A program made the position numbers and the translations under genes. The notes under the pieces are model-generated. The model searched no databases, was not told the DNA's origin, and worked only from the letters and a program-made list of their open reading frames with translations. Below, in pieces: positions 53,916 through 61,965 of a stretch of 64,000 bases of DNA (the first letter of the stretch is position 1; the number at the start of each line of letters is the position of its first letter). The stretch comes from SYFY01 sp031385325 (lineage in GTDB: Bacteria > Pseudomonadota > Gammaproteobacteria > Pseudomonadales > Azotimanducaceae). The stretch lies in the NCBI GenBank assembly GCA_031385325.1, contig JANNBJ010000147.1, positions 1 to 64,000 of the forward strand, in the 5' to 3' direction.

Positions 53916-55361
53916 ATGAACCTAGATAGCATCTATGGCAGATTTTTTGCCTATATTTTTCCACTTTCGTTACTGGATGGAACGCCTTGGTTGCGAGCTT
54001 GGAAAGCCAAGGAAAATGAAGATTTCATTGGTGTCGCGAAGGTTGTATTCCCGCTATCAGCGATTCTGTACTTGGGGCACTATTTCTTTTTTGACAAGCC
54101 AATGGGCTTGGAGCCATTGCACGAGTGGCTAATCTTTCGCTTATGCATGGCCACAATAGCTTTGGCTACATTCGCTTTCTACATTACCCCGCTAGCGCGC
54201 ATGGCCTTTTACAGAGGTCCCGCGATCTGTACGTTTTTGTTGTTTTGTTATTCCCAAGCAAAAGTTACGATCTGGTATCCGGAAGCTCCTTGGTTGTACT
54301 GCTTCTTGTTCGTCGGAATCGGCGCTCTAACCCTGAGAGCTTCTGTAATGACGAGTGCCATTTTTGCCGTGAGTGCAATGATTGTCCAATGGGGAGCGCT
54401 GATCCAAACTGGCGTACCAAGTCCAACACTCTTCAGCGCGGCCTTCGTTACGTTAGTGCTTATCGTTGCCAGTAGAGGTGGCTACGTAGCCGATCTTCGC
54501 TTTTTTCTCCTGACCCAACAAAACACCGATTCCCAGCGAAGGAACATCGAGCTAAATATCGAGTTCACAGATCGCATCAAATCCTTCATCCCAGGAGAAA
54601 TTGCCAAAAGGCTCGATTTTCTCCTCCGCGGAAGAGACACGACCGTCCTGCAAGCGATCGACGAAGTGCTTCGCCCTCGAAAGAAGCAGATCGCGTGCCT
54701 GTTTAGCGATATTCGAGGATTTACGGAAGCGTCCAAGAACTTAGAGAACTTTATCGGTGAGCTGGTACTGCCGAACGTAAAAGCTTGCACATCAGCCATC
54801 GACGACAATGGAGGAATACCAAGAAAAATCGGAGACTTAATATTCGCGTACTTCGATGGCGATGGAGCGCATTTGAACTTGCTCCGAGCAATACGCTCCG
54901 CATTTCAAATTGCAGAAATCAACGATTCACAAAATGGAGGCAGTGCAGATAACCTGAGAATTACGCGGTACACACTCGTGTCCGTCGGCGAGGCATATGT
55001 CGGAAACATCGGAGGCTTTGATTCGTCCGTTGAAATAACTGCTTTAGGATCTCCGGTGAACATATTAAGTCGCATAGACGAACTAACAAAGGAGGAACAG
55101 ATTGCGAAGGAACTCAACTCGGGAGATATCGTACTTTCAAACACCGCGTACAATATGATTTTCGAAATTGGTCTACGACCAATCGCAAAGAAGCTAGTCC
55201 TCAGAGAAATGGGTCTAACTATTCGGAATTTTCCGGACGAAGCGTACATTTTCGTGATCCCTCCGAGTGAAGCCAACAGGCGCCACTTTTCGAAGTTCTA
55301 TCACTTTGCAGTTGAAAGTCAGGAGCAGTTGGTTGACACAAGACCCAATAAAGTTGCGTGA
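53916..55361 (+). CDS. 6-TM class III adenylate/guanylate cyclase
   Basis: 481 aa. Six hydrophobic segments (about residues 44-60, 71-92, 102-114, 126-140, 144-163, 171-188) form a membrane sensor, followed by a linker helix and a class III nucleotide cyclase domain (about 255-440). Catalytic residues are visible: metal Asp265 in FSDIRGF, second metal Asp307 in KIGDLIFAYF preceded by Lys304 (purine specificity), and Asn382 and Arg386 in GSPVNILSR. The second specificity position is Glu373 (VEITALG) where adenylate cyclases have Asp/Thr, so the product, cAMP or another cyclic nucleotide, is uncertain. I start at the ATG 53916; GTG at 53892 is possible. The upstream gap (53651-53915) shows no gene. 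Confidence 0.87.
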   Translation: MNLDSIYGRFFAYIFPLSLLDGTPWLRAWKAKENEDFIGVAKVVFPLSAILYLGHYFFFDKPMGLEPLHEWLIFRLCMATIALATFAFYITPLARMAFYRGPAICTFLLFCYSQAKVTIWYPEAPWLYCFLFVGIGALTLRASVMTSAIFAVSAMIVQWGALIQTGVPSPTLFSAAFVTLVLIVASRGGYVADLRFFLLTQQNTDSQRRNIELNIEFTDRIKSFIPGEIAKRLDFLLRGRDTTVLQAIDEVLRPRKKQIACLFSDIRGFTEASKNLENFIGELVLPNVKACTSAIDDNGGIPRKIGDLIFAYFDGDGAHLNLLRAIRSAFQIAEINDSQNGGSADNLRITRYTLVSVGEAYVGNIGGFDSSVEITALGSPVNILSRIDELTKEEQIAKELNSGDIVLSNTAYNMIFEIGLRPIAKKLVLREMGLTIRNFPDEAYIFVIPPSEANRRHFSKFYHFAVESQEQLVDTRPNKVA

Positions 55362-56805
55362 CTTCGAAGACCTCAACTTCAAAGAAGTTCACGACATAAT
55401 TTTCCCAGCAGATGTGCGAGAAAACGACCTAGTCCGAGCAAAAATTCGTCTCTCTGGCCAATCCAGCGACCCACAATTAGTGCGCATATGGAAGATGAGC
55501 CCACTTGGTATCGAACTGCTCGTTCCAATGTCGAGTGGATTAGATAAAGGTAGATTGCTAGATATCGAATTAAAGATCGGCAGACAAGTGACCCTTCTGC
55601 AAGGGACTGTTGTGGAATCAGGAGAGGAGTTACGAGGGTCCGAGTTGGTAGTAATTCGCCTAAACACCCCATCCAAATTAGCGGCTCCGACAGCAGAAGA
55701 AAGACGCACATCGAGTCGTTGGATTTGTAGTACTCAGTTTTTCCCAGTCGCTATTGCTCCAAACCCCTCACAATACAACGACTTCATATATTTGACAGTT
55801 CGCGATATCGCGGGAGGAGGCTTCCGCGCATTAACAAGCCTAAGAAACAAGTTTCTCGTCTCGGGCATGACTTTGGACATGCAGATAAGCTTTCCAATGA
55901 CTGGCTACTCTGCAATACGTGCTCGAATCGTCCGGACGAAATTAACTGCTGACAATGGTAAAGACTATTTGGAAGTCGGCTTCGAGTTTAGCCACTTGTC
56001 AGCCAGCCAAAGAGAGACGATCGGTCAATACTTGGTTCAGTTCAGCAATGCTGAATCACTGTCTGAGGTCAACTCTGCTGGATTCCATCCTCCTTCATTT
56101 TCTAAAGGAGTGGATTTCCAATACATCAAAAGTCTTACAGACTTTCAGGACGTATTAGAATTGCGCTTACTGGCCAACCGCGGCGTTGGAAAAATACCGC
56201 CCTCATATTCCGCGGCTTCTATGGCTGATCGTTTCGATTCAACAAGTAGAATCCTCGTCGGGAAGTTCAACGGGAAGATTGTTGGCACGATCCGACTGCG
56301 ATTTGCTGAACTCGGTGAGACTTTGGAGCTTGAGCAGTATTTAAAACTTCCTGAGACCTTTCCCCAGATCAATCAAATTGTAGAGTGCAGTCGAGCTGCC
56401 ACTCATCCAAGCTATAGAAGGGGTGACCTGTGGTACTCCATGCTGCAGCACATTGCAATCGCGGCACTAAGAGCCAATCGCAGTTTTGCCGTTATCTGCA
56501 CGACCAAAGAGCTGCTGCCTATGTACAAGAAACTAGGTCTGCAGGATGCCGGGATCACCTTCGAAATGCCGATCTATCCTGGTGTGGAGCAACATCTTAT
56601 GTACGTCAACCTCTACGACGTCTTGACGGGAGTTAACGTCGGCCCACTAGCTTGGGCTATTGTTTGGCAGAAAGTTGCGGAATTCCTAGACGAACAACAG
56701 CTTCATGGAACAAAGAACATGAACTCAACTCGCATTAAGGTCTATAGGTTTTTTGCTCCAATGGCGAGACTTATTGCGATGCTGAGGCCCCAAAAAACCA
56801 AGTAA
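55333..56805 (+). CDS. PilZ - GNAT (FeeM/autoinducer-synthase-like) fusion protein
   Basis: 490 aa from the TTG at 55333 (AGGAG 7 nt upstream). Residues 35-115 look like a degenerate PilZ-type barrel (VRIWKMSPLGIELLVP). Residues 119-240 are a PilZ domain with the c-di-GMP motif RRTSSR (124-129) and DIAGGG (158-163, usual Ser replaced by Ala). Residues 261-433 are an acyltransferase of the GNAT/LuxI-like group: GKFNGKIVGTIRLRF, then VECSRAATHPSYRRGDLWY and a C-terminal MYKKLGLQ, like N-acyl amino acid synthase FeeM and related enzymes. It overlaps the cyclase by 29 nt, so the two are translationally coupled. I infer a nucleotide-controlled N-acyltransferase; substrate and ligand are unknown. 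Confidence 0.85.
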   Translation: MTQDPIKLRDFEDLNFKEVHDIIFPADVRENDLVRAKIRLSGQSSDPQLVRIWKMSPLGIELLVPMSSGLDKGRLLDIELKIGRQVTLLQGTVVESGEELRGSELVVIRLNTPSKLAAPTAEERRTSSRWICSTQFFPVAIAPNPSQYNDFIYLTVRDIAGGGFRALTSLRNKFLVSGMTLDMQISFPMTGYSAIRARIVRTKLTADNGKDYLEVGFEFSHLSASQRETIGQYLVQFSNAESLSEVNSAGFHPPSFSKGVDFQYIKSLTDFQDVLELRLLANRGVGKIPPSYSAASMADRFDSTSRILVGKFNGKIVGTIRLRFAELGETLELEQYLKLPETFPQINQIVECSRAATHPSYRRGDLWYSMLQHIAIAALRANRSFAVICTTKELLPMYKKLGLQDAGITFEMPIYPGVEQHLMYVNLYDVLTGVNVGPLAWAIVWQKVAEFLDEQQLHGTKNMNSTRIKVYRFFAPMARLIAMLRPQKTK

Positions 56806-56812
56806 GCGATTC

Positions 56813-56847
56813 GCGAACCCATCTTTCCTGCAGTGCGTCGATCTGTT
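56813..56847. repeat. 35-bp direct repeat, copy A
   Basis: GCGAACCCATCTTTCCTGCA and the following bases to CTGTT match 57335-57369 with four differences, all transitions. The two copies lie 522 bp apart around the IS66 remnant and may mark an old insertion or recombination scar. No longer homology follows on either side. Confidence 0.7.
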
Positions 56848-57052
56848 GTGAGGAAGCGGCGCTTGCGATCCATCAAGGCGGCAGCTGTTTCTCGATCCGG
56901 GTGGTCGGACTCTTATCTGATTCAACCTTTCTAAACCCCGCAAAAAACCTCCACACATTAGCGAGACCACTACGAACTAAGGTAATCGTCCGGCTAACTC
57001 ATCTTCCATTTTACGTCGCGTCTTCTGACGATGGTGTCCACATAACGATGAG

Positions 57053-57454
57053 GTGGACACCATGCACAAATCCCGTATCGATCGACGCCGCAGACACAGC
57101 GCGGAGTTGAGGGCGCAAGTTCTGGCCGCATGCGCCGAACCCGGCGCGTCAATCGCGCAGGTCGCGCTCTCGCATGGGCTGAACGCCAACCTGGTCTACA
57201 AGTGGCGGCGCTTAACCGCATCGGAATGCGGTCGTGTGTCGAAGTCGGTGGTTGTCGCCCCGCGCAACGATTTTGTTTCGATTCCGATCCTGCCAGCGAA
57301 CGATATCCGTGTCGCCATCCGCCTTAAGCGTCCGGCGAACCCGTCTTTCCCGCAGTGCGCCGACCTGTTACCCAGGATCATACTCGATCGAAGGGTGACG
57401 TTGGCCCTTGGTATTCCGACCTTGTATTTGATTTGGTGGCCTGCGTTCCATTGA
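57053..57454 (+). pseudogene. IS66-family TnpA (accessory transposase), truncated
   Basis: 133 codons. Residues 11-52, with RRRRHSAELRAQVLAACAEPG, SIAQVALSHGLNANLVYKWRR, are the helix-turn-helix domain of IS66 TnpA. The end after about residue 85 (RLKRPANPSFPQCADLLPRII) does not fit TnpA and comes from a 35-bp repeat and unrelated sequence, so the gene is truncated and fused at its 3' end. TnpB and TnpC are absent. It is a remnant and not an active element. Confidence 0.8.
57335..57369. repeat. 35-bp direct repeat, copy B
   Basis: Second copy of the repeat at 56813, at the point where the TnpA reading frame loses its family resemblance. It therefore probably marks the breakpoint at which IS66 sequence was replaced. 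Confidence 0.7.
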
Positions 57455-57845
57455 CGGTAAATCCGCACGCGTCTCCTCCGAACCACTCATGAGGTTCCGT
57501 TGACAAAGGATTCGGAACAGATCAAAAGCCGGTGATGTATGGACCCTATGGCGCGCAGTCGTTCTCTACTGAAGGGCAATGCCTGGAGAGAGCACGCACC
57601 TTGATTACAAGTGCATCGGTAGTTGCAGCAGAAGATTCATGCGCAATCCAAGCCAAAAGGCAAAGTCGGCACATACGCACTCCCATCTATTCGAAAGAAC
57701 AGAGACCCACGAGCCATAGACGAAATTACCCCTTTGAAACGGGAAAAGATCCTGATTTCCCTCAAATTTCGATCACACGGGTCAACTGCCTCTAGATTTC
57801 TTCGTAACTTTAGCTTATCAAAATGCACTCCATTTCAGATCCACT

Positions 57846-59216
57846 ATGCAAACACCACCCCTGCCAAAGATCTTAGGAGACGAGGTACGAATCGCGGTCG
57901 ATTTGTGGCTTCCTTTCACTCGCCAGTATGGAATAGCCTCTGCCTTCATCCCAATCGCCGGACTTTACGACATCTTCGTTGCTGAGCTGAGTTTCAACAC
58001 GATGCCAATTCGCTTCCTGATGTGTATCGCCGTGTTCTCCATGTGTACTCACAAACATTGGAATCGTGCGTGGCAAGATCAATCCCATATTGTGTGGTCA
58101 CTTGTTTTGATCTTTGTGCTTCCTTTCGGATTCGGATTCATGCTCACCCAATCAGCGGCGAGCACTGCTCGCGGTTCAGAGGTGCACTATGTGTTGCTGC
58201 TCCAATACGTAACTGCGCTCTTTCTTCTGATCCAGATGTGCAACAGTATCCGTGTCACCGTCTTCTTTTGGACCATTGGAACCGCTTGCGTATTCTTGCC
58301 CTTACACTGGCAAGAAATCCAAAACTATCAGGAACTCTACAGAGTCACTGCGCTCAGCGCGGGTGTCTACCTGACAATGATTCTCGTCGGCAGCGTCGCA
58401 AATCAGAACATTAGGCTTACAGAAGAAGCGAAAGCAGAAGCTGCCCACATAATCGGAAGCAACATTGCTCATGAACTACGCACCCCTTTGGCCGCAATTC
58501 GGATGTATGCGAAAGGCACCACGAATCAGATTGATATTCTGCTCGATGCGTACACTAAGGCGAGGTCTGCAGGACTAGTCATCGCAACTCTCCGACCAAA
58601 CCAAGTCCAAATTATGAAGGAACTCTTCGACGCTATTGATCGGGAGGTAAATTACTCAAACACCATTATCGACATGCTTCTCGTGAAGTCAGGTCGAAAA
58701 ATTCCGGACAGAAGGGAGTTCGATTACTTCAACGTTTCTCTCGCAATTAGCGAAGCCATGAATAGGTATCCCGCAAACAACCAACACGAAAGAAATATTC
58801 AAAGAGTCGAAGTGATTAGAGACTTCGAAGTAGTTGCTCCAAAGCTACTGATCGTCCATGTGTTTTTTAACTTACTCAAGAACGCCGTCTACTACTCGCA
58901 AAAATCTTCAGATTCGTACGTTCGAGTGCAGATTGGCCGAACTGGCACAAATGAAAACGTGGTCATCGTCGAAGACAACGGCCCTGGAATTGCTGTCAGT
59001 GAACCAGACCAGATCTTTGAGCGTTTTTTTACGACGACGCTGGCCGGCGAAGGCACCGGGATTGGATTGAGTTTTTGCCAGTTAGTTATGGAAGAAATAG
59101 GCGGATCGATATCAGTTTCGAACGAAAATCCTCAAAGAACCACATTTCAACTTGTATTTCCTGAGGGAAAGGGCAATCGGAGGCGCAGACTACACAGCTA
59201 CATTACAGCCAGCTGA
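57846..59216 (+). CDS. 6-TM sensor histidine kinase (CqsS/LqsS-like)
   Basis: 456 aa. Six hydrophobic segments occupy residues 29-185, followed by a kinase core: H-box NIAHELRTPLAAIRMYA with phosphoacceptor His209, an extended DHp with NYSNTIIDMLLVKSG, N-box FNLLKNAVYYS (342-346), G1 DNGPGI (377-382), F-box FERFFTT, and G2 GTGIGL (403-408). It has no receiver domain. The N-terminal layout and the H-box/MLL spacing recall autoinducer sensors of the CqsS/LqsS type. No response regulator or CqsA/LqsA-type synthase lies in the window, so it is an orphan here. The neighbouring PilZ-GNAT might make its signal; that is inference. The ATG lacks a clear ribosome site. Confidence 0.85.
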   Translation: MQTPPLPKILGDEVRIAVDLWLPFTRQYGIASAFIPIAGLYDIFVAELSFNTMPIRFLMCIAVFSMCTHKHWNRAWQDQSHIVWSLVLIFVLPFGFGFMLTQSAASTARGSEVHYVLLLQYVTALFLLIQMCNSIRVTVFFWTIGTACVFLPLHWQEIQNYQELYRVTALSAGVYLTMILVGSVANQNIRLTEEAKAEAAHIIGSNIAHELRTPLAAIRMYAKGTTNQIDILLDAYTKARSAGLVIATLRPNQVQIMKELFDAIDREVNYSNTIIDMLLVKSGRKIPDRREFDYFNVSLAISEAMNRYPANNQHERNIQRVEVIRDFEVVAPKLLIVHVFFNLLKNAVYYSQKSSDSYVRVQIGRTGTNENVVIVEDNGPGIAVSEPDQIFERFFTTTLAGEGTGIGLSFCQLVMEEIGGSISVSNENPQRTTFQLVFPEGKGNRRRRLHSYITAS

Positions 59217-59225
59217 CCTACTAGC

Positions 59226-60578
59226 TTGACCTCGAATCGAAGTTTTTCAACACGTTCTCTGTCCGAAGGAGACGTAAGAAGATCCCTCTCCCGCCTAACC
59301 GCCCCCATGATGCTGGGCGTCTCATCCACCATCGTCGTGCAAACACTCGAGATGGGCTTTCTCGGCCAGCTTGGTCATTCGTCAATTGCGGCTGTGACCT
59401 TTACCTTTCCGCTGACAATGATCCTCACCAGTATCGCGCTCGGCATCAGCATCGGAACGTCATCGGTCATCGCCCGTAGCGTTGGCGGTGGTGACGTCGC
59501 GGAAAACAGACGACTGGCGACTCACAGCTTGATGGTGACTGCCTTGCTCATGTCGTCGCTCTCGGTTGTGGGTTGGCTTGTCATCGATCCGGCCTTTCGA
59601 TTTCTCGGCGCGAACGACAATCTGCTGGTACTGATCCACGACTATCTGGATATCTACTATTCGGGTGTGGTGTTGTTCACGCTTACCATGATTGCGAGCA
59701 GCATCATGCGGGCCAATGGTCGCGCGGGCGTGCCTGGCCTCGTAATGACCCTTGGTGCTGCCCTGAATCTCGCCATCGACCCCATTCTGATCTTTGGCTG
59801 GTTCGGTATGCCGCGCATGGAACTCGCCGGGGCCGCCACGGCCATGACCGTGTCACGCGTTGTTACGTCCGGAGTTCTGTTGTACTACGTCGTACATGAG
59901 AATCTGGTTGTTCTGCAATCTGTGTGGAGCGGCATCGCGAACTCTCTCCGACGCATCCTCCACATCGGCCTGCCGGCGATGGCGACGCAGATGATCGGCC
60001 CGATCACCGCAGCACTCATCACTCGACTACTTGCCAGCCACGGGGAAATCGTCGTTGCTGCATATGGCGTAGCAACACGAATCGAGGGCATAGCCGTGAT
60101 GCTGTTCTTCGCGTTGTCCGGCAGCATCGGGCCATTTGTTGGTCAAAACTCAGGGGCCGGAAAACATGACCGGGTACGTGAAGGACTGCGGGTGACTTAT
60201 CAGTTCTGCATCGCCTGGGGATTATTCATGGCCGCTGTCCTGTTTCTCTTTGGGTCGACATTTGCGGGTTGGATTGAGGGTTCGAAAACCGTGATCGACA
60301 CCGCCGGCTGGTACCTCGCCGTGGTGCCTTGGGGTTATGGCATGTGGGGAGTTCTGATGATGGCGTCCGCATCATTCAATGCGCTCGGCAAGCCCCTGCC
60401 CAGTACCATCATGTCCTTTACCCGGATGTTCTTTCTGTTCTTGCCACTCGCGTGGACGCTCAATTACTTTTTTGGCTATCACGGCATTTTCATCGCAACC
60501 CTCGCCAGCAATCTCATAATGGGTGCGGTAGGCTACTTCTGGTTACGAACCAGGATTCCCACACTTGCTGCTGCGTAG
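59226..60578 (+). CDS. MATE family efflux transporter
   Basis: 450 aa, 12 membrane segments, cation-driven export of drugs or metabolites. Typical segments: LSEGDVRRSLSRLTAPMMLG at the start, VDTLEMGFLGQLG-like first helix pair (VQTLEMGFLGQLGHSSIAAVTF), ALNLAIDPILIFGWFGMPRMELAGAA, and GIATRIEG-type loop (YGVATRIEGIA). The start is the TTG at 59226. It restores the ordinary base composition after the island and slightly overlaps the PlsC gene (14 nt). Confidence 0.93.
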   Translation: MTSNRSFSTRSLSEGDVRRSLSRLTAPMMLGVSSTIVVQTLEMGFLGQLGHSSIAAVTFTFPLTMILTSIALGISIGTSSVIARSVGGGDVAENRRLATHSLMVTALLMSSLSVVGWLVIDPAFRFLGANDNLLVLIHDYLDIYYSGVVLFTLTMIASSIMRANGRAGVPGLVMTLGAALNLAIDPILIFGWFGMPRMELAGAATAMTVSRVVTSGVLLYYVVHENLVVLQSVWSGIANSLRRILHIGLPAMATQMIGPITAALITRLLASHGEIVVAAYGVATRIEGIAVMLFFALSGSIGPFVGQNSGAGKHDRVREGLRVTYQFCIAWGLFMAAVLFLFGSTFAGWIEGSKTVIDTAGWYLAVVPWGYGMWGVLMMASASFNALGKPLPSTIMSFTRMFFLFLPLAWTLNYFFGYHGIFIATLASNLIMGAVGYFWLRTRIPTLAAA

Positions 60579-61530
60579 ACTCATCACCATCCCAGTGCTG
60601 CTGGCGACAAGCATACTGTTCGCGATCGCGTTCCCTCTCTTGTTTCTCGTGGCCTTGCTCGCCTCTCGCTTGACGTCTGCGCGCGGCAGTATCGCGACAC
60701 TTCTGTTCATCGGCGGTTATCTCGTCTGCGAACTCATCGGCATTGCCCGCATGACCTGGGTCTGGATATCTGGTGCCCGGAGAGCAGATTTCATCGACCG
60801 CAATCAGGCCGTCCAATACTGGTGGGCAAATGCCTTGCGCGACTGGGTTTTTACGTGCTTCAAGCTCAAGTTCACAGCCACTGGCAGCGCTGCGTTGACC
60901 GGTCCGCCTTGCATCGTGTTTCCAAGGCACTCAAGCCTTGCCGATACGGTTCTGCCAATCGTCCTCTATGGACTCCCGCTGAAGGTCAAACTGAGGTACG
61001 TGCTCAAGCGGGAGTTGCTGTGGGACCCAGCGCTTGATATCGGTGGTAACCGAATACCCAATCATTTTGTTGACCGCAGCGGTGACGACAGCGAAGGTGC
61101 CGCACGTGCGATCCGTGAATTGACAGCCGGAATCGGCGTCAACGAAGGGATCGCCATGTTTCCCGAAGGCACGCGTTTTTCAGCAGCGAAACGAAACAGA
61201 CTATTAAAATCAAACAAGCCCGAACTGGTGAAACTGGCAGAGCGCTGGCCGAACCTACTGCCGCCTCGATTAAGCGGCTCGCTGGCCATACTGAAGGCCA
61301 ATCCCGGCCTCGATATGCTGTTCATCGCACACACCGGATTCGAACTGGCGGGCCAACTGGAAAGCCTGTTGTCGGGAGAGTGGCAAGGTACGGAAATTCG
61401 AGTTCACTATTGGCGGGTGCCATTCGCAGACATTCCCGGCCCGGATGGCCAGAAGGAATTTCTGTTTGCGCAGTGGGATCGAATGCAGCGTACTGTGCTG
61501 AGCCTGCGCAGCGGTGAAGCTTGCGAATAG
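60565..61530 (+). CDS. 1-acyl-sn-glycerol-3-phosphate acyltransferase family (PlsC-like)
   Basis: 321 aa with one or two N-terminal membrane helices. The acyltransferase motif I appears as PRHSSLADT (H-x4-D) and motif III as AMFPEGTRFS. It would transfer acyl groups to lysophospholipid or a related acceptor in the inner membrane. The start is the TTG at 60565, inside the MATE gene end. It overlaps the PCu(A)C start by 10 nt, so MATE-PlsC-PCuAC form a coupled set. Confidence 0.9.
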   Translation: MLLRRLITIPVLLATSILFAIAFPLLFLVALLASRLTSARGSIATLLFIGGYLVCELIGIARMTWVWISGARRADFIDRNQAVQYWWANALRDWVFTCFKLKFTATGSAALTGPPCIVFPRHSSLADTVLPIVLYGLPLKVKLRYVLKRELLWDPALDIGGNRIPNHFVDRSGDDSEGAARAIRELTAGIGVNEGIAMFPEGTRFSAAKRNRLLKSNKPELVKLAERWPNLLPPRLSGSLAILKANPGLDMLFIAHTGFELAGQLESLLSGEWQGTEIRVHYWRVPFADIPGPDGQKEFLFAQWDRMQRTVLSLRSGEACE

Positions 61531-61958
61531 TCGAGCTTGCAGCGCTGATTTGCTTACTACCGCTTTCTGCTTGCAGCCTTGGCGATGATGCCAACGGCAA
61601 CTCCATCAGCGTTGAGAACGCCTGGCTGCGAACACCACCTGCTGGCCTGGACAAGACTGCAGGCTACTTCCAGCTGAACAATCGCAGCGGCAACGACCTG
61701 ACTCTGGTCGGCGCCAACAGCGAACAGATTCGCGCCATCGAAATGCATACCACGACGGTTGATGACGACATGATGCGAATGCGTCGATTGAAAACGATTG
61801 CTATTCCAGCCGGCGAGACAATCCGCTTCGAGCCTGGTGGAATGCACCTCATGATCTTCGGTCTGCGGACGTCAGAGGCTGTTTCCATAACCTTTCAATT
61901 CGAAGACGGCACCGCGCAAACAGTGCCGTTCGTGTTGAGAGATTCCAGCCCGGACTAA
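61521..61958 (+). CDS. PCu(A)C copper chaperone, lipoprotein
   Basis: 145 aa. The lipoprotein signal is CLLPLSAC. The domain has the copper-binding set of PCu(A)C proteins: His/Met in IEMHTTTVDDDMMRM and the later PGGMHLMIFGL (His and Met). It delivers Cu(I) to the cytochrome c oxidase CuA site in characterised homologues. The start is TTG at 61521, overlapping the PlsC stop by 10 nt. Confidence 0.9.
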   Translation: MRIVELAALICLLPLSACSLGDDANGNSISVENAWLRTPPAGLDKTAGYFQLNNRSGNDLTLVGANSEQIRAIEMHTTTVDDDMMRMRRLKTIAIPAGETIRFEPGGMHLMIFGLRTSEAVSITFQFEDGTAQTVPFVLRDSSPD

Positions 61959-61965
61959 ACCCGGA

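Larger units (their letters stand above)
56806..57845. other. Decayed mobile DNA between PilZ-GNAT and histidine kinase genes
   Basis: About 1.04 kb without an intact functional gene. It holds a possible IS66 left end at about 56982 (GTAATCGTCCGGCTAAC), a truncated TnpA gene, the two 35-bp direct repeats, and then AT-rich sequence from about 57480 in which I see nothing definite. Frames at 57532-57795 and 57623-57985 have no family resemblance. The upstream region of the histidine kinase presumably contains its promoter. Confidence 0.6.
52804..59225. other. AT-rich putative genomic island
   Basis: From just after RidA to just before the MATE gene the sequence is clearly richer in A/T than both flanks (hand counts: 20/60 G+C at 52861-52920, 23/60 at 54901-54960, against 35/60 at 60001-60060). 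All genes in it are on the plus strand and codon use is looser. It contains an IS66 remnant and repeated scars but no intact integrase or attachment site that I can see. I interpret it as horizontally acquired. Its exact limits are approximate. Confidence 0.7.

Noticed and set aside
53844..53930. A 28-codon frame (MSSTRITPAELFS...) just before the cyclase.
   Set aside because: Too short to judge, no ribosome site, and it overlaps the cyclase start in another frame.
56982..57454. A complete IS66 transposon.
   Set aside because: Only a left end-like sequence and the 5' part of TnpA are present; TnpB, TnpC and a right end are missing.
57532..57985. Short plus-strand frames before the histidine kinase.
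   Set aside because: No family resemblance; one overlaps the kinase N-terminus in another frame.
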